Assembly: GCA_028290245.1 (NCBI GenBank)
Contig: JAQGKG010000118.1
Span: forward strand, 1-8,646
DNA length: 8,646 nt
DNA from: Devosia sp.
GTDB taxonomy: Bacteria > Pseudomonadota > Alphaproteobacteria > Rhizobiales > Devosiaceae
Direction of reading: 5' to 3'
Notes under the pieces: model-generated
Seen by the model: only the letters and a program-made list of their open reading frames with translations
What the model was told of the DNA's origin: nothing
Database searches by the model: none
Program-made: the position numbers and the translations under genes
Shown: piece by piece, positions 1 to 4,896 of the stretch
Position numbering within the stretch: position 1 is the stretch's first letter
Layout of the letters: each line of letters starts with the position of its first letter

Positions 1-476
1 TCAAAACCGCAATTGGTCAGCACGCGGGCCGATCCAGGATTGTCCTGAAACACCTCGGCAAAGATCGTGCGGTTGTGCTGCGGGTTTGCCGCAACCAAGG
101 CGCGCACCGCTTCCGATGCCAAGCCGGTATTCCAGAACGCCGGTGCGACCCAATAGCCGATCTCGGACTGACACCCCGACTTTTGATTGCTTTCCATGCG
201 TTTCAGGCTGATGACACCCAGCACTTCGGCCAAAGCCGATGCAGAGCCGTCCATCACCCAGACATCCTCGTCCCCCTTGCCCGACATGGCGCGCGCCACA
301 AAAGCCTCCGCCGCGCCCGGAGGCAAAGGATGCGGGATCGACCGCGTACCGGCTGCCACCCGTTTGTCACCCGCATACAACGCAAACAAACCGGCATCCG
401 ACTTGCGCACCGGGCGCAAAATGAACCGCCCGGCTGCGATATGGCCTTGCGGCAAAGCTATCGTCTCCAAAATCAT
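1..476 (-). CDS. GNAT-family N-acetyltransferase (RimJ/RimL type), 3' end cut off by window edge
   Basis: Predicted acyl-CoA-dependent N-acetyltransferase; the substrate cannot be told. 158 residues are visible and the frame is still open at position 1. The N-terminus (residues 18-25, RFILRPVR) is the usual first strand of RimJ/RimL-like members. The acetyl-CoA binding region is seen at residues 106-123: EIGYWVAPAFWNTGLASE, with the G-x-A turn replacing the canonical Q/R-x-x-G-x-G/A. Near the end, NPGSARVLTNCGF (residues 146-158) is the conserved motif B of the family. I chose the ATG at 476 because GGAGG lies just before it (about 483-489 on the minus strand); an in-frame ATG at 497 would put that ribosome-binding site inside the gene. 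It lies 131 bp downstream of rpmA on the same strand. In Rhodobacterales, one or two GNAT genes commonly sit between rpmA and obgE, which fits this position. Family call firm, specific role unknown. Confidence 0.85.
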   Translation of the reverse strand, partial: MILETIALPQGHIAAGRFILRPVRKSDAGLFALYAGDKRVAAGTRSIPHPLPPGAAEAFVARAMSGKGDEDVWVMDGSASALAEVLGVISLKRMESNQKSGCQSEIGYWVAPAFWNTGLASEAVRALVAANPQHNRTIFAEVFQDNPGSARVLTNCGF

Positions 477-607
477 GGCTCCCTCCTCGAAGCGCATGTA
501 GGCCCGGACTAATATCCTGCCCCAGATGTCTGTCGTCCCGGCCCCAAACGGCTAAGGGGACCAGCCTTTCAGCCGATCCCCCATACACTTGAATTGTAAA
601 GGTTCGG

Positions 608-877
608 CTACTCGGCTGCCTCGGCCACCGGAAGGACTGAAATGAAGGTGCGACCCTTCAAACCCTTTTTAAAGGTCACATGACCCACGACCGTCGATAA
701 GATCGTGTGATCGGTGCCCATTCCGACACCCGTGCCTGGGAACCAGGTCGTGCCGCGCTGACGGACGATGATATTGCCCGGGATGCACAGTTGACCACCG
801 TACAGCTTGACGCCCAACCGGCGCCCAGCCGAGTCACGACCGTTGCGGGATGAACCGCCTGCTTTTTTGTGTGCCAT
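608..877 (-). CDS. rpmA: 50S ribosomal protein L27
   Basis: L27 is a protein of the large ribosomal subunit whose N-terminal tail reaches toward the peptidyl transferase centre. The 89-residue product begins MAHKKAGGSSRNGRDSAGRR, the near-invariant start of L27, followed by the conserved IPGNIIVRQRGT block (residues 33-44) and GVGMGTDHTI (residues 51-60). Length is normal for the family. The segment LYGGQLC (residues 25-31) shows the usual lineage variation. The start is supported by GGAG about 11 bases upstream, overlapping the end of rplU. The gap to rplU is 6 bp, so the two are almost certainly one transcript. No processed N-terminal extension of the Firmicutes kind is present. Confidence 0.98.
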   Translation of the reverse strand: MAHKKAGGSSRNGRDSAGRRLGVKLYGGQLCIPGNIIVRQRGTTWFPGTGVGMGTDHTILSTVVGHVTFKKGLKGRTFISVLPVAEAAE

Positions 878-883
878 GGAAGG

Positions 884-1339
884 TTACTCCGCGCTAGCCG
901 CGGCCTTGACGGCGCGCTTGGGTTTTGCAGGGACAGCCACCGATGCCGGAGCGGCGTCGGTGTTATGGGCGGCGCGGCGTGCATGGGCAGTGCCGATGGC
1001 AGCCATAACACCCGTGGTGTCGGCGCCCGAGGCCAGAACCTCGGTCACGCGAACCAGCGTCAGTTGCTGACGGTGGCCCTTGGTGCGCTGCGAGCTATGC
1101 TTGCGGCGACGCTTGACGAAGTGGATCGTCTTTTCGCCCTTGATCTGGTCGATCACTTCGGCCTGAACCGCAGCGCCAGCCACCATCGGGGCACCAATGG
1201 TCACGGTCTCGCCGCCAACCATCAGAATGTCATTGAACTGGATCTTGTCACCAGCAATGGCGTCGAGCTTTTCAACGCGCAGAACGTCACCGGCCTGCAC
1301 CTTGTATTGCTTGCCGCCGGTCTTGAGGACCGCGTACAT
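884..1339 (-). CDS. rplU: 50S ribosomal protein L21 with extended C-terminal tail
   Basis: L21 binds 23S rRNA in the large subunit. The 151-residue product starts MYAVLKTGGKQYKVQAGDVL, the classic L21 N-terminus, and carries the RNA-binding stretch HFVKRRRKHSSQRTKGHRQ (residues 73-91), then LTLVRVTEV. Typical L21 is about 100-105 residues. Here roughly 45 further residues follow, rich in Ala, Lys and Pro and ending PAKPKRAVKAAASAE, a low-complexity tail of a type seen in other alphaproteobacteria. The start has a good ribosome-binding site (AAGGA on the minus strand, 7 bases before the ATG). First gene of the rplU-rpmA unit; a candidate promoter lies about 160 bp upstream. Confidence 0.97.
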   Translation of the reverse strand: MYAVLKTGGKQYKVQAGDVLRVEKLDAIAGDKIQFNDILMVGGETVTIGAPMVAGAAVQAEVIDQIKGEKTIHFVKRRRKHSSQRTKGHRQQLTLVRVTEVLASGADTTGVMAAIGTAHARRAAHNTDAAPASVAVPAKPKRAVKAAASAE

Positions 1340-1472
1340 GGTCTATCCTTCTCTTGCTCCGCGCTCTTAGGCCCCTTTCGGAGTTCATGGGTTGCCCCGC
1401 CGTCGAACTGCGCGCCCATCCGGGCGGTATGAATAAAGTCATCCGGCAGACCACAGGCCCTCCAGGATGGCG

Positions 1473-1502
1473 CATATGGACCAAAAGCCGCTCGTCTGTC
1501 AA
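1473..1502 (-). promoter_or_regulatory. Candidate sigma-70 promoter for rplU-rpmA
   Basis: On the minus strand a perfect -35 TTGACA (1502-1497) is followed 18 bases later by CATATG (1478-1473), a weak -10 with three of six consensus bases. This gives an untranslated leader of roughly 125 bases before rplU. The -35 is convincing, the -10 is not; transcription starts are not visible from sequence. Confidence 0.4.
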
Positions 1503-1527
1503 GTCGCACGAATACGACGTTTTCATC

Positions 1528-1554
1528 TTGCACAAACAGGTCAACCCCGCTAAT
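1528..1554 (+). promoter_or_regulatory. Possible promoter of tRNA-Ser
   Basis: TTGCAC (1528-1533) and GCTAAT (1549-1554), 15 bases apart, sit about 25 bases before the mature tRNA. Both elements are imperfect and the spacing is short, so this is a weak call. If real, it is divergent from the rplU promoter within the same 240-bp region. Confidence 0.25.
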
Positions 1555-1578
1555 CCCCGCCCCGACGATCCCTACCGC

Positions 1579-1668
1579 GGAGAGGTGGCAGAGTGGTCGA
1601 ATGCGGCGGTCTCGAAAACCGTTGTCGGTTTGCGCCGACCCAGGGTTCGAATCCCTGTCTCTCCGCCA
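1579..1668 (+). tRNA. tRNA-Ser, anticodon CGA, CCA encoded
   Basis: A type II tRNA that decodes the serine codon UCG. The acceptor stem GGAGAGG (1579-1585) pairs with TCTCTCC (1658-1664, one G-U pair), followed by discriminator G1665 and an encoded CCA. The anticodon arm has the 7-base loop CTCGAAA with anticodon CGA at 1613-1615, on a stem GCGGT/ACCGT (one G-U pair). A long variable arm (around TGTCGG...CCGAC) is diagnostic of Ser. The T arm is CAGGG-TTCGAAT-CCCTG. The gene appears intact and functional. An integrase gene begins about 170 bp downstream in the same direction, which makes the 3' part of this tRNA the likely attachment site. Confidence 0.97.
1641..1668 (+). other. Probable left attachment site (attL core) in the tRNA-Ser 3' end
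   Basis: Tyrosine recombinases encoded next to a tRNA commonly recombine at the T-arm and acceptor 3' end, restoring the tRNA on integration. The position is inferred from the tRNA-integrase arrangement; the exact core cannot be set because the matching repeat at the far end of the element is not in this window. Confidence 0.4.
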
Positions 1669-1710
1669 GGTCCCATCTAGGTTAGTGCGGTGGGCCAGAG
1701 ATCAACTCAT

Positions 1711-1735
1711 TGATTTTAATGATTTTAAATATGAT
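1711..1735 (+). repeat. Tandem 9-bp repeat in AT-rich leader, ending in a -10-like hexamer
   Basis: TGATTTTAA occurs twice head to tail (1711-1719 and 1720-1728), directly followed by TATGAT (1730-1735), which resembles a -10 box. The stretch is clearly more AT-rich than its surroundings. Between an attachment site and an integrase gene such short repeats are often arm-type integrase or excisionase binding sites, or part of the integrase promoter. No good -35 is seen at normal spacing. Confidence 0.4.
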
Positions 1736-1768
1736 ACAGCCCGCGTGTTGGATGCGGTCGCGTACGAT

Positions 1769-1799
1769 TGCAGCACATTTTGCTTCACAAAGTGCTGCA
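1769..1799 (+). repeat. Inverted repeat, possible terminator or operator before the integrase
   Basis: TGCAGCAC (1769-1776) and GTGCTGCA (1792-1799) form a perfect 8-bp stem with a 15-base loop. Six Ts follow at 1809-1814. It could end the tRNA-Ser transcript, though the T-run is about ten bases from the stem, farther than in a standard intrinsic terminator. It could also be a protein-binding dyad controlling the integrase. Confidence 0.4.
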
Positions 1800-1840
1800 C
1801 ATCTCTTGTTTTTTAACTTCGGACAAGCTACGATTTCCGT

Positions 1841-3109
1841 ATGAAACCAATTCTCCGCAACTCGACGTATTACATCCGCAAACGAGTGCCGCAGCGCTAC
1901 GAAGGTGTGGAGCCGCGCAGGACAGTTTGGATCAGCCTGCACACTGACTCGGAAAAGCATGCCAATGTTAAGGCTGCTGTTGCATGGGGAGAGATGATCG
2001 AAGCTTGGGAAGCGCGACTGGAAGGCGATTCAGCGGATGCAGACCGGCGGTTTGCGGCTGCGAAGAACTTAGCCCAAGCTCGTGGATTTCGGTATTTGTC
2101 TGCCGATAAGGTGGCAGCCTTGCCAAAAGATTTGCTCTTGGACCGCATAGAGGCCATCCGAAGCATGGACGGAAAGCCCGACAAGCTCGAAGCTGCTGCG
2201 CTCCTTGGTGGTACAAAGGAACCCGTGTTGACAGTTCAGCGTGCGCTTGACCTCTACTGGACACTTGCGAAGGACAAGACCTTTGGCAAATCGGAAGACC
2301 AGTTGCGCCGCTGGAAGAACCCGCGGCTGAAGGCCGTGCGAAACTTCATCGATGTGATTGGCGACAAGGCGATCCAGGACATCTCTGCGGATGACATGCT
2401 GGACTTCCGCCAGTGGTGGCTTGACCGGGTCGAGGCCGAGCAACTTACCCCAAACTCGGCCAACAAGGATTTGGTGCATCTGTCAGACGTTCTGAAAACC
2501 GTGAACAGGATGAAGCGACTGGGCCTGGTTTTGCCACTGAGCGATTTGGCTCTTCAGCAAGGTCCCAAAGGTCAGCGCCCACCGTTCTCGAACGACTGGA
2601 TTGCAGGACGCCTCTTACGACCAGGAGCATTGGACGGTCTGAACAAAGAAGCCCGCTGCATCCTCTTGGGGATGGTCAACACGGGATACCGTCCGAGCGA
2701 GGGTGCAGGACTTGGACCTGCTCAGATAAGGCTGGACACGAGTGTGCCCCACATTTCGATTGAACCAAACGGTCGGCAGCTGAAAAGCGCTTCTGCAGAG
2801 CGCGTCATCCCGCTCGCAGGGGTGAGCCTGGCCGCTTTGAGGGAATGCCCTGAGGGATTCCCTCGCTATGCGGACAACCCCTCGCTCTCAGCAACGGTCA
2901 ACAAGTTTCTGCGCGAGAACAAACTTTTAGAGACACCCGACCACAGCATGTACAGTCTTCGCCACGCCTTCGAAGACAGAATGCTGGCGGCTGGCGTGGA
3001 TGAGCGCATCCGGCGTGACTTGTTTGGTCATAGTCTTAATCGGGAACGGTACGGGCGGGGGGCAAGCTTAGAGCACCTTCACAAGATCGTTCAGGGCATA
3101 GCGTTCTGA
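1841..3109 (+). CDS. Tyrosine recombinase / site-specific integrase of the tRNA-Ser island
   Basis: Catalyses integration and excision of the island by strand exchange at the attachment site. The 422-residue protein has full family length. Residues 5-45 (LRNSTYYIRKRVPQRY...) form the N-terminal segment typical of alphaproteobacterial island integrases (DUF6538-like); a helical core-binding region follows at about 130-230. The catalytic domain shows box I Arg284 (NTGYRPSEGAGL), a likely beta-hairpin Lys315, box II Arg374 (MYSLRHAFEDRM), His397 (LFGHS) and nucleophile Tyr404 (ERYGRG). The usual first His of the HxxR box is Tyr371, a substitution also found in some working relatives. The start ATG is the only one that keeps the typical N-terminus; its ribosome-binding site is weak. 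The last 19 bp overlap the 3' end of a convergent gene. Appears functional. Confidence 0.93.
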   Translation: MKPILRNSTYYIRKRVPQRYEGVEPRRTVWISLHTDSEKHANVKAAVAWGEMIEAWEARLEGDSADADRRFAAAKNLAQARGFRYLSADKVAALPKDLLLDRIEAIRSMDGKPDKLEAAALLGGTKEPVLTVQRALDLYWTLAKDKTFGKSEDQLRRWKNPRLKAVRNFIDVIGDKAIQDISADDMLDFRQWWLDRVEAEQLTPNSANKDLVHLSDVLKTVNRMKRLGLVLPLSDLALQQGPKGQRPPFSNDWIAGRLLRPGALDGLNKEARCILLGMVNTGYRPSEGAGLGPAQIRLDTSVPHISIEPNGRQLKSASAERVIPLAGVSLAALRECPEGFPRYADNPSLSATVNKFLRENKLLETPDHSMYSLRHAFEDRMLAAGVDERIRRDLFGHSLNRERYGRGASLEHLHKIVQGIAF

Positions 3110-3282
3110 ACAGATATGGCCGCGCGCGCATAAGCAATAGCGTCCCCCTGGTCTCTTGCCTCAGCAGCAAGGAGCTCTGCTTCAAGGCGTTTGAAAATAG
3201 GCAAATAGACGAGGTCGTCGGCCACAAGTTTTGCAACTGTGGCATGGGCAGCGCGCAATCTGAGTAATTCGCTCTTGGCCAT
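3091..3282 (-). CDS. Small conserved-looking protein of unknown function (63 residues)
   Basis: The product begins MAKSELLRLRAAHATVAKLV and contains DDLVYLPIFKRLEAELLAAE (residues 22-41), then an Ala-rich helical tail. I recognise the general pattern, an acidic helical protein with a VYLPIFxRLExE core, from small genes carried on alphaproteobacterial mobile elements, but no function is known to me. The frame is open up to 3456; I rejected the longer start because those extra 58 residues look non-coding and overlap the upstream gene, and I prefer the ATG at 3282 over the one at 3291 because the MAK start looks natural. No membrane segment or signal peptide. It overlaps the integrase 3' end by 19 bp in convergent orientation and may be transcribed with the 209-residue gene upstream. 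Confidence 0.6.
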   Translation of the reverse strand: MAKSELLRLRAAHATVAKLVADDLVYLPIFKRLEAELLAAEARDQGDAIAYARAAISVQNAMP

Positions 3283-3314
3283 GACGTCCATTTGGTTTTT
3301 GGTTGGTAGGTGTC

Positions 3315-3339
3315 GCCGGGCAATACTGGGTTGTCCGGC
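3315..3339 (-). repeat. Hairpin between the two cargo genes
   Basis: A 9-bp stem (3315-3323 with 3331-3339, one G-T pair) closes a 7-base loop. It lies downstream of the 209-residue gene on the minus strand and upstream of the 63-residue gene. There is no T-run after it, so it is a poor intrinsic terminator; it might stabilise or partly attenuate the message between the two genes. Confidence 0.35.
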
Positions 3340-3374
3340 AAACCGGTTCTGATCGCAGTTCAAGTGGTGGAAGG

Positions 3375-4004
3375 TTAGGTACGTTTGATTATTTCGAGCA
3401 GTCCAAAGCCGCTCAGTGAACATTTGCGCCTGATCGCCGTATCGAGGTTCTTGCACTCAATTGGACGTTGGGTTTCAGGATCAATCACAAAGAAGAGGTC
3501 GTCCAAAATGTCATTTTCAGTTATCTTGTAAGAACAAGATGCGCCCATCTGCGAGAGTTCGATTTCGAACTTGATCTGGCCCGGCCTCAAATCTTCATTT
3601 TGCAGCAACTCGCAGACAGCGAGGAGATAGTCGATCAACTGAACTTCGCCATTGTGATCCTTATGAGGGACAAGCACCCTTTCCATCGCCAGGTAATGCT
3701 TGGTTCGTGCCGGCATGTCCGGCTCTTCCCATTCGTCGGGAACTATCGATTTTGGGTCCTTGTTCACCGTGCCGCGCGCGGATAGCCAAGGAGAGACCTC
3801 TTCATCGGCCTTCGTAATTTTGTCGACCGCCATACAAGCAATGAGAAAAGTCAGAGCCTCACGTCGGTCCATCTCTGGCAGGTTCCGACCCTTGCCTTTA
3901 GCGCGCATACCGGCCTCGGCCAAGACGCGGTCGATCCTGTAGGCAGCGTCAAACGGAAAACCAAAGGCTTCGGATAGGATCGTAATCATTTCATAGGCGC
4001 GCAT
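3375..4004 (-). CDS. Hypothetical protein of 209 residues, island cargo
   Basis: Function not recognised. The N-terminal part (residues 1-65) is helical: MRAYEMITILSEAFGFPFDA, then RIDRVLAEAGMRAKGKGR, then MDRREALTFLIACMAV. The pattern 'helix, AGMRAKGKGRNLPEM, helix beginning with REAL' resembles an N-terminal module in prophage and island proteins of alphaproteobacteria that read roughly as 'LREAGLxxKGGRG...PxMTxxDAANLL'; this may be a DNA-binding or regulatory module. Residues about 105-175 look like a mixed alpha/beta domain (YLAMERVLVPH; QIKFEIELS; DDLFFVIDPETQRPIE). Three Cys near the end or middle (154-205 region includes C157, C184, C195) show no clear metal motif. The start is firm: GGAGG lies 7 bases before the ATG, with a good promoter 85 bases upstream. 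No transmembrane segment. Transcribed toward the integrase. Confidence 0.75.
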   Translation of the reverse strand: MRAYEMITILSEAFGFPFDAAYRIDRVLAEAGMRAKGKGRNLPEMDRREALTFLIACMAVDKITKADEEVSPWLSARGTVNKDPKSIVPDEWEEPDMPARTKHYLAMERVLVPHKDHNGEVQLIDYLLAVCELLQNEDLRPGQIKFEIELSQMGASCSYKITENDILDDLFFVIDPETQRPIECKNLDTAIRRKCSLSGFGLLEIIKRT

Positions 4005-4055
4005 AGGGAATCCTCCAGATAAGTGCTACGTAGACCCTATCCTAGCCCGCATACT

Positions 4056-4080
4056 TTGCCAAGCAGATTGTGCGTGGCAA
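4056..4080 (-). promoter_or_regulatory. Inverted repeat at the predicted +1, candidate operator
   Basis: TTGCCA and TGGCAA (4075-4080 and 4056-4061) form a perfect 6-bp dyad with 13 bases between, beginning 4 bases after the -10 box and covering the predicted transcription start. That position is typical of a repressor site. The gene's own product, if its N-terminus binds DNA, is one possible ligand; this is inference. Confidence 0.4.
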
Positions 4081-4084
4081 CTAT

Positions 4085-4112
4085 ATTATAACAAAAAGCG
4101 CGCGTCTGTCGG
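4085..4112 (-). promoter_or_regulatory. Strong sigma-70-like promoter for the 209-residue gene
   Basis: On the minus strand CCGACA (4112-4107, four of six consensus bases) is followed after 16 bases by a perfect TATAAT (4090-4085). The predicted start point near 4078 gives a leader of about 74 bases ending in the strong ribosome-binding site. Confidence 0.6.
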
Positions 4113-4290
4113 CCTGTTGGTCCAGGGGATACCTCCTCATGTCGCATTCTCTTGGCTGTCGATGACTCACGCCATCCCACCCGCAATCGTGCGATGATCC
4201 TCTTGCGCTTCCACGCTGGCCTTCGCGCTTGTGAGATAGTCCGATTGACCTCGCCTTCGGTTCTGACCCTGTCGGAAAACTCACGGGACG
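4092..4290 (+). pseudogene. Decayed fragment of a second tyrosine recombinase
   Basis: In the frame read from 4152, residues translate as DDSRHPTRNRAMILLRFHAG followed by LRACEIVRLT. This matches the start of the catalytic domain of short XerC/D-like integrases ('HPxRNRxMxLLSxxAGLRAxEIAxLTWxMV'), including the box I Arg of AGLR. After about position 4290 the similarity fades, the remainder of a catalytic domain (Lys hairpin, HxxR, Tyr) is absent, and the expected LTW is LTS. No reasonable start or ribosome-binding site is present. It is unrelated in detail to the intact integrase at 1841-3109, so it is likely the leftover of another mobile element. The exact limits are uncertain; the recognisable part is about 4155-4280. 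Confidence 0.5.
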
Positions 4291-4362
4291 GCGCCGCTGA
4301 TCAGGGAGGCGACCGAAACGGGGCGTTTGCGCAGCGATCTACTGAGTCGGAAAAATGTCCAG

Positions 4363-4382
4363 CGCCCTCCGTTTTTAGGGCG
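4363..4382. repeat. Small perfect hairpin
   Basis: CGCCCT (4363-4368) and AGGGCG (4377-4382) form a 6-bp stem around the loop CCGTTTTT. It lies within the gene-poor scar; no neighbour makes its role clear. Confidence 0.3.
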
Positions 4383-4448
4383 TCGATGTGGTCATCTAGG
4401 TTTGATCGTCTGTCGAGGCGCGGGCTTATCCGATGAACACGCTTCATT

Positions 4449-4486
4449 GTGACAAAAACCCCCCAAAACCGTAGAGGTTTTGTCAC
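4449..4486. repeat. Nested, competing inverted repeats
   Basis: GTGACAAAA (4449-4457) and TTTTGTCAC (4478-4486) form a perfect 9-bp outer dyad. Within the same stretch CAAAACC (4464-4470) and GGTTTTG (4476-4482) form a 7-bp hairpin with loop GTAGA. The two share bases 4478-4482 and cannot form fully together. This could be an element end, a protein-binding dyad or a small RNA structure. Confidence 0.45.
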
Positions 4487-4548
4487 GAGGCTTTGTCCAG
4501 TTTAACCTCTGAATTCGTCCCATACGGGAGGGTTGGACAGAATCCACC

Positions 4549-4586
4549 GTTTTTGATCACTAGGTTCTATCTAGGGGTTTTTGATC
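4549..4586. repeat. Direct repeat GTTTTTGATC, two copies 28 bp apart
   Basis: GTTTTTGATC is present at 4549-4558 and 4577-4586, separated by 18 bases that contain CTAGG twice. It lies in the scar before the ATPase gene. Possibly a footprint of a former insertion; nothing more can be supported. Confidence 0.35.
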
Positions 4587-4875
4587 CACCCTCGACCGGC
4601 GGCTATGCGGACGAAGTTGCCATTAGCAGCATGATCGAAGCCAGAGCTGGCATCCGCGCCTGTGCGACGAAAGGGGCGGAAAGCGGACTGTGAGGTCGCA
4701 GCATTTCCGCCGCATCAACTGATGATAGCCGGCGTTCGTCACTGCCACCGAAGATGAAGCGCTGCGGAGCAGGAGAACCTTGTACTATGCTTGGTATTGC
4801 CCCGCTGGTTCCGAAAATCACTTGATATTTATAGACGAAGTCAAACTTGTGTTGCGATAAAGAGGATCAACTAGA

Positions 4876-4883
4876 AGTATACT
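4876..4883 (+). promoter_or_regulatory. Palindrome with -10-like hexamer before the ATPase gene
   Basis: AGTATACT is a perfect 8-bp palindrome and contains TATACT (4878-4883), a good -10 box. The best upstream partner TTGCGA (4852-4857) is 20 bases away, too far for a standard promoter. If used, the transcript would have a very short leader. AGGA follows at 4889-4892 as ribosome-binding site. Confidence 0.35.
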
Positions 4884-4896
4884 AGAACAGGAATAC

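Larger units (their letters stand above)
4291..4870. other. Gene-poor scar region without recognisable coding sequence
   Basis: Apart from the hairpins and repeats listed separately, I see no credible gene. Short open frames exist on both strands (for example 4493-4693 plus and 4603-4821 minus), but they lack ribosome-binding sites, and their translations show no domain-like pattern. The stretch separates the first cargo module and the decayed integrase from the large ATPase gene, and is best read as debris between two acquisitions. Confidence 0.5.

Noticed and set aside
75..512. 145-residue plus-strand open frame
   Set aside because: Shadow of the GNAT gene, whose motifs and ribosome-binding site are on the minus strand.
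477..607. Intrinsic terminator after rpmA
   Set aside because: Short GGGGA/TCCCC pairings exist around 540-585 but the stems are weak, the loops long and no T-run follows.
3283..3456. N-terminal extension of the 63-residue gene
   Set aside because: The added residues have no protein-like pattern, overlap the upstream gene, and the start lacks a ribosome-binding site.
4493..4693. Short plus-strand frame in the scar
   Set aside because: No ribosome-binding site and no recognisable domain; repeats run through it.
4603..4821. Short minus-strand frame in the scar
   Set aside because: No ribosome-binding site, and composition looks non-coding.
4700..4896. Alphaproteobacterial SOS box (GTTC-N7-GTTC or GAAC-N7-GAAC) upstream of the ATPase gene
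   Set aside because: I looked for it because of the LexA-like domains; no copy with the right spacing is present.
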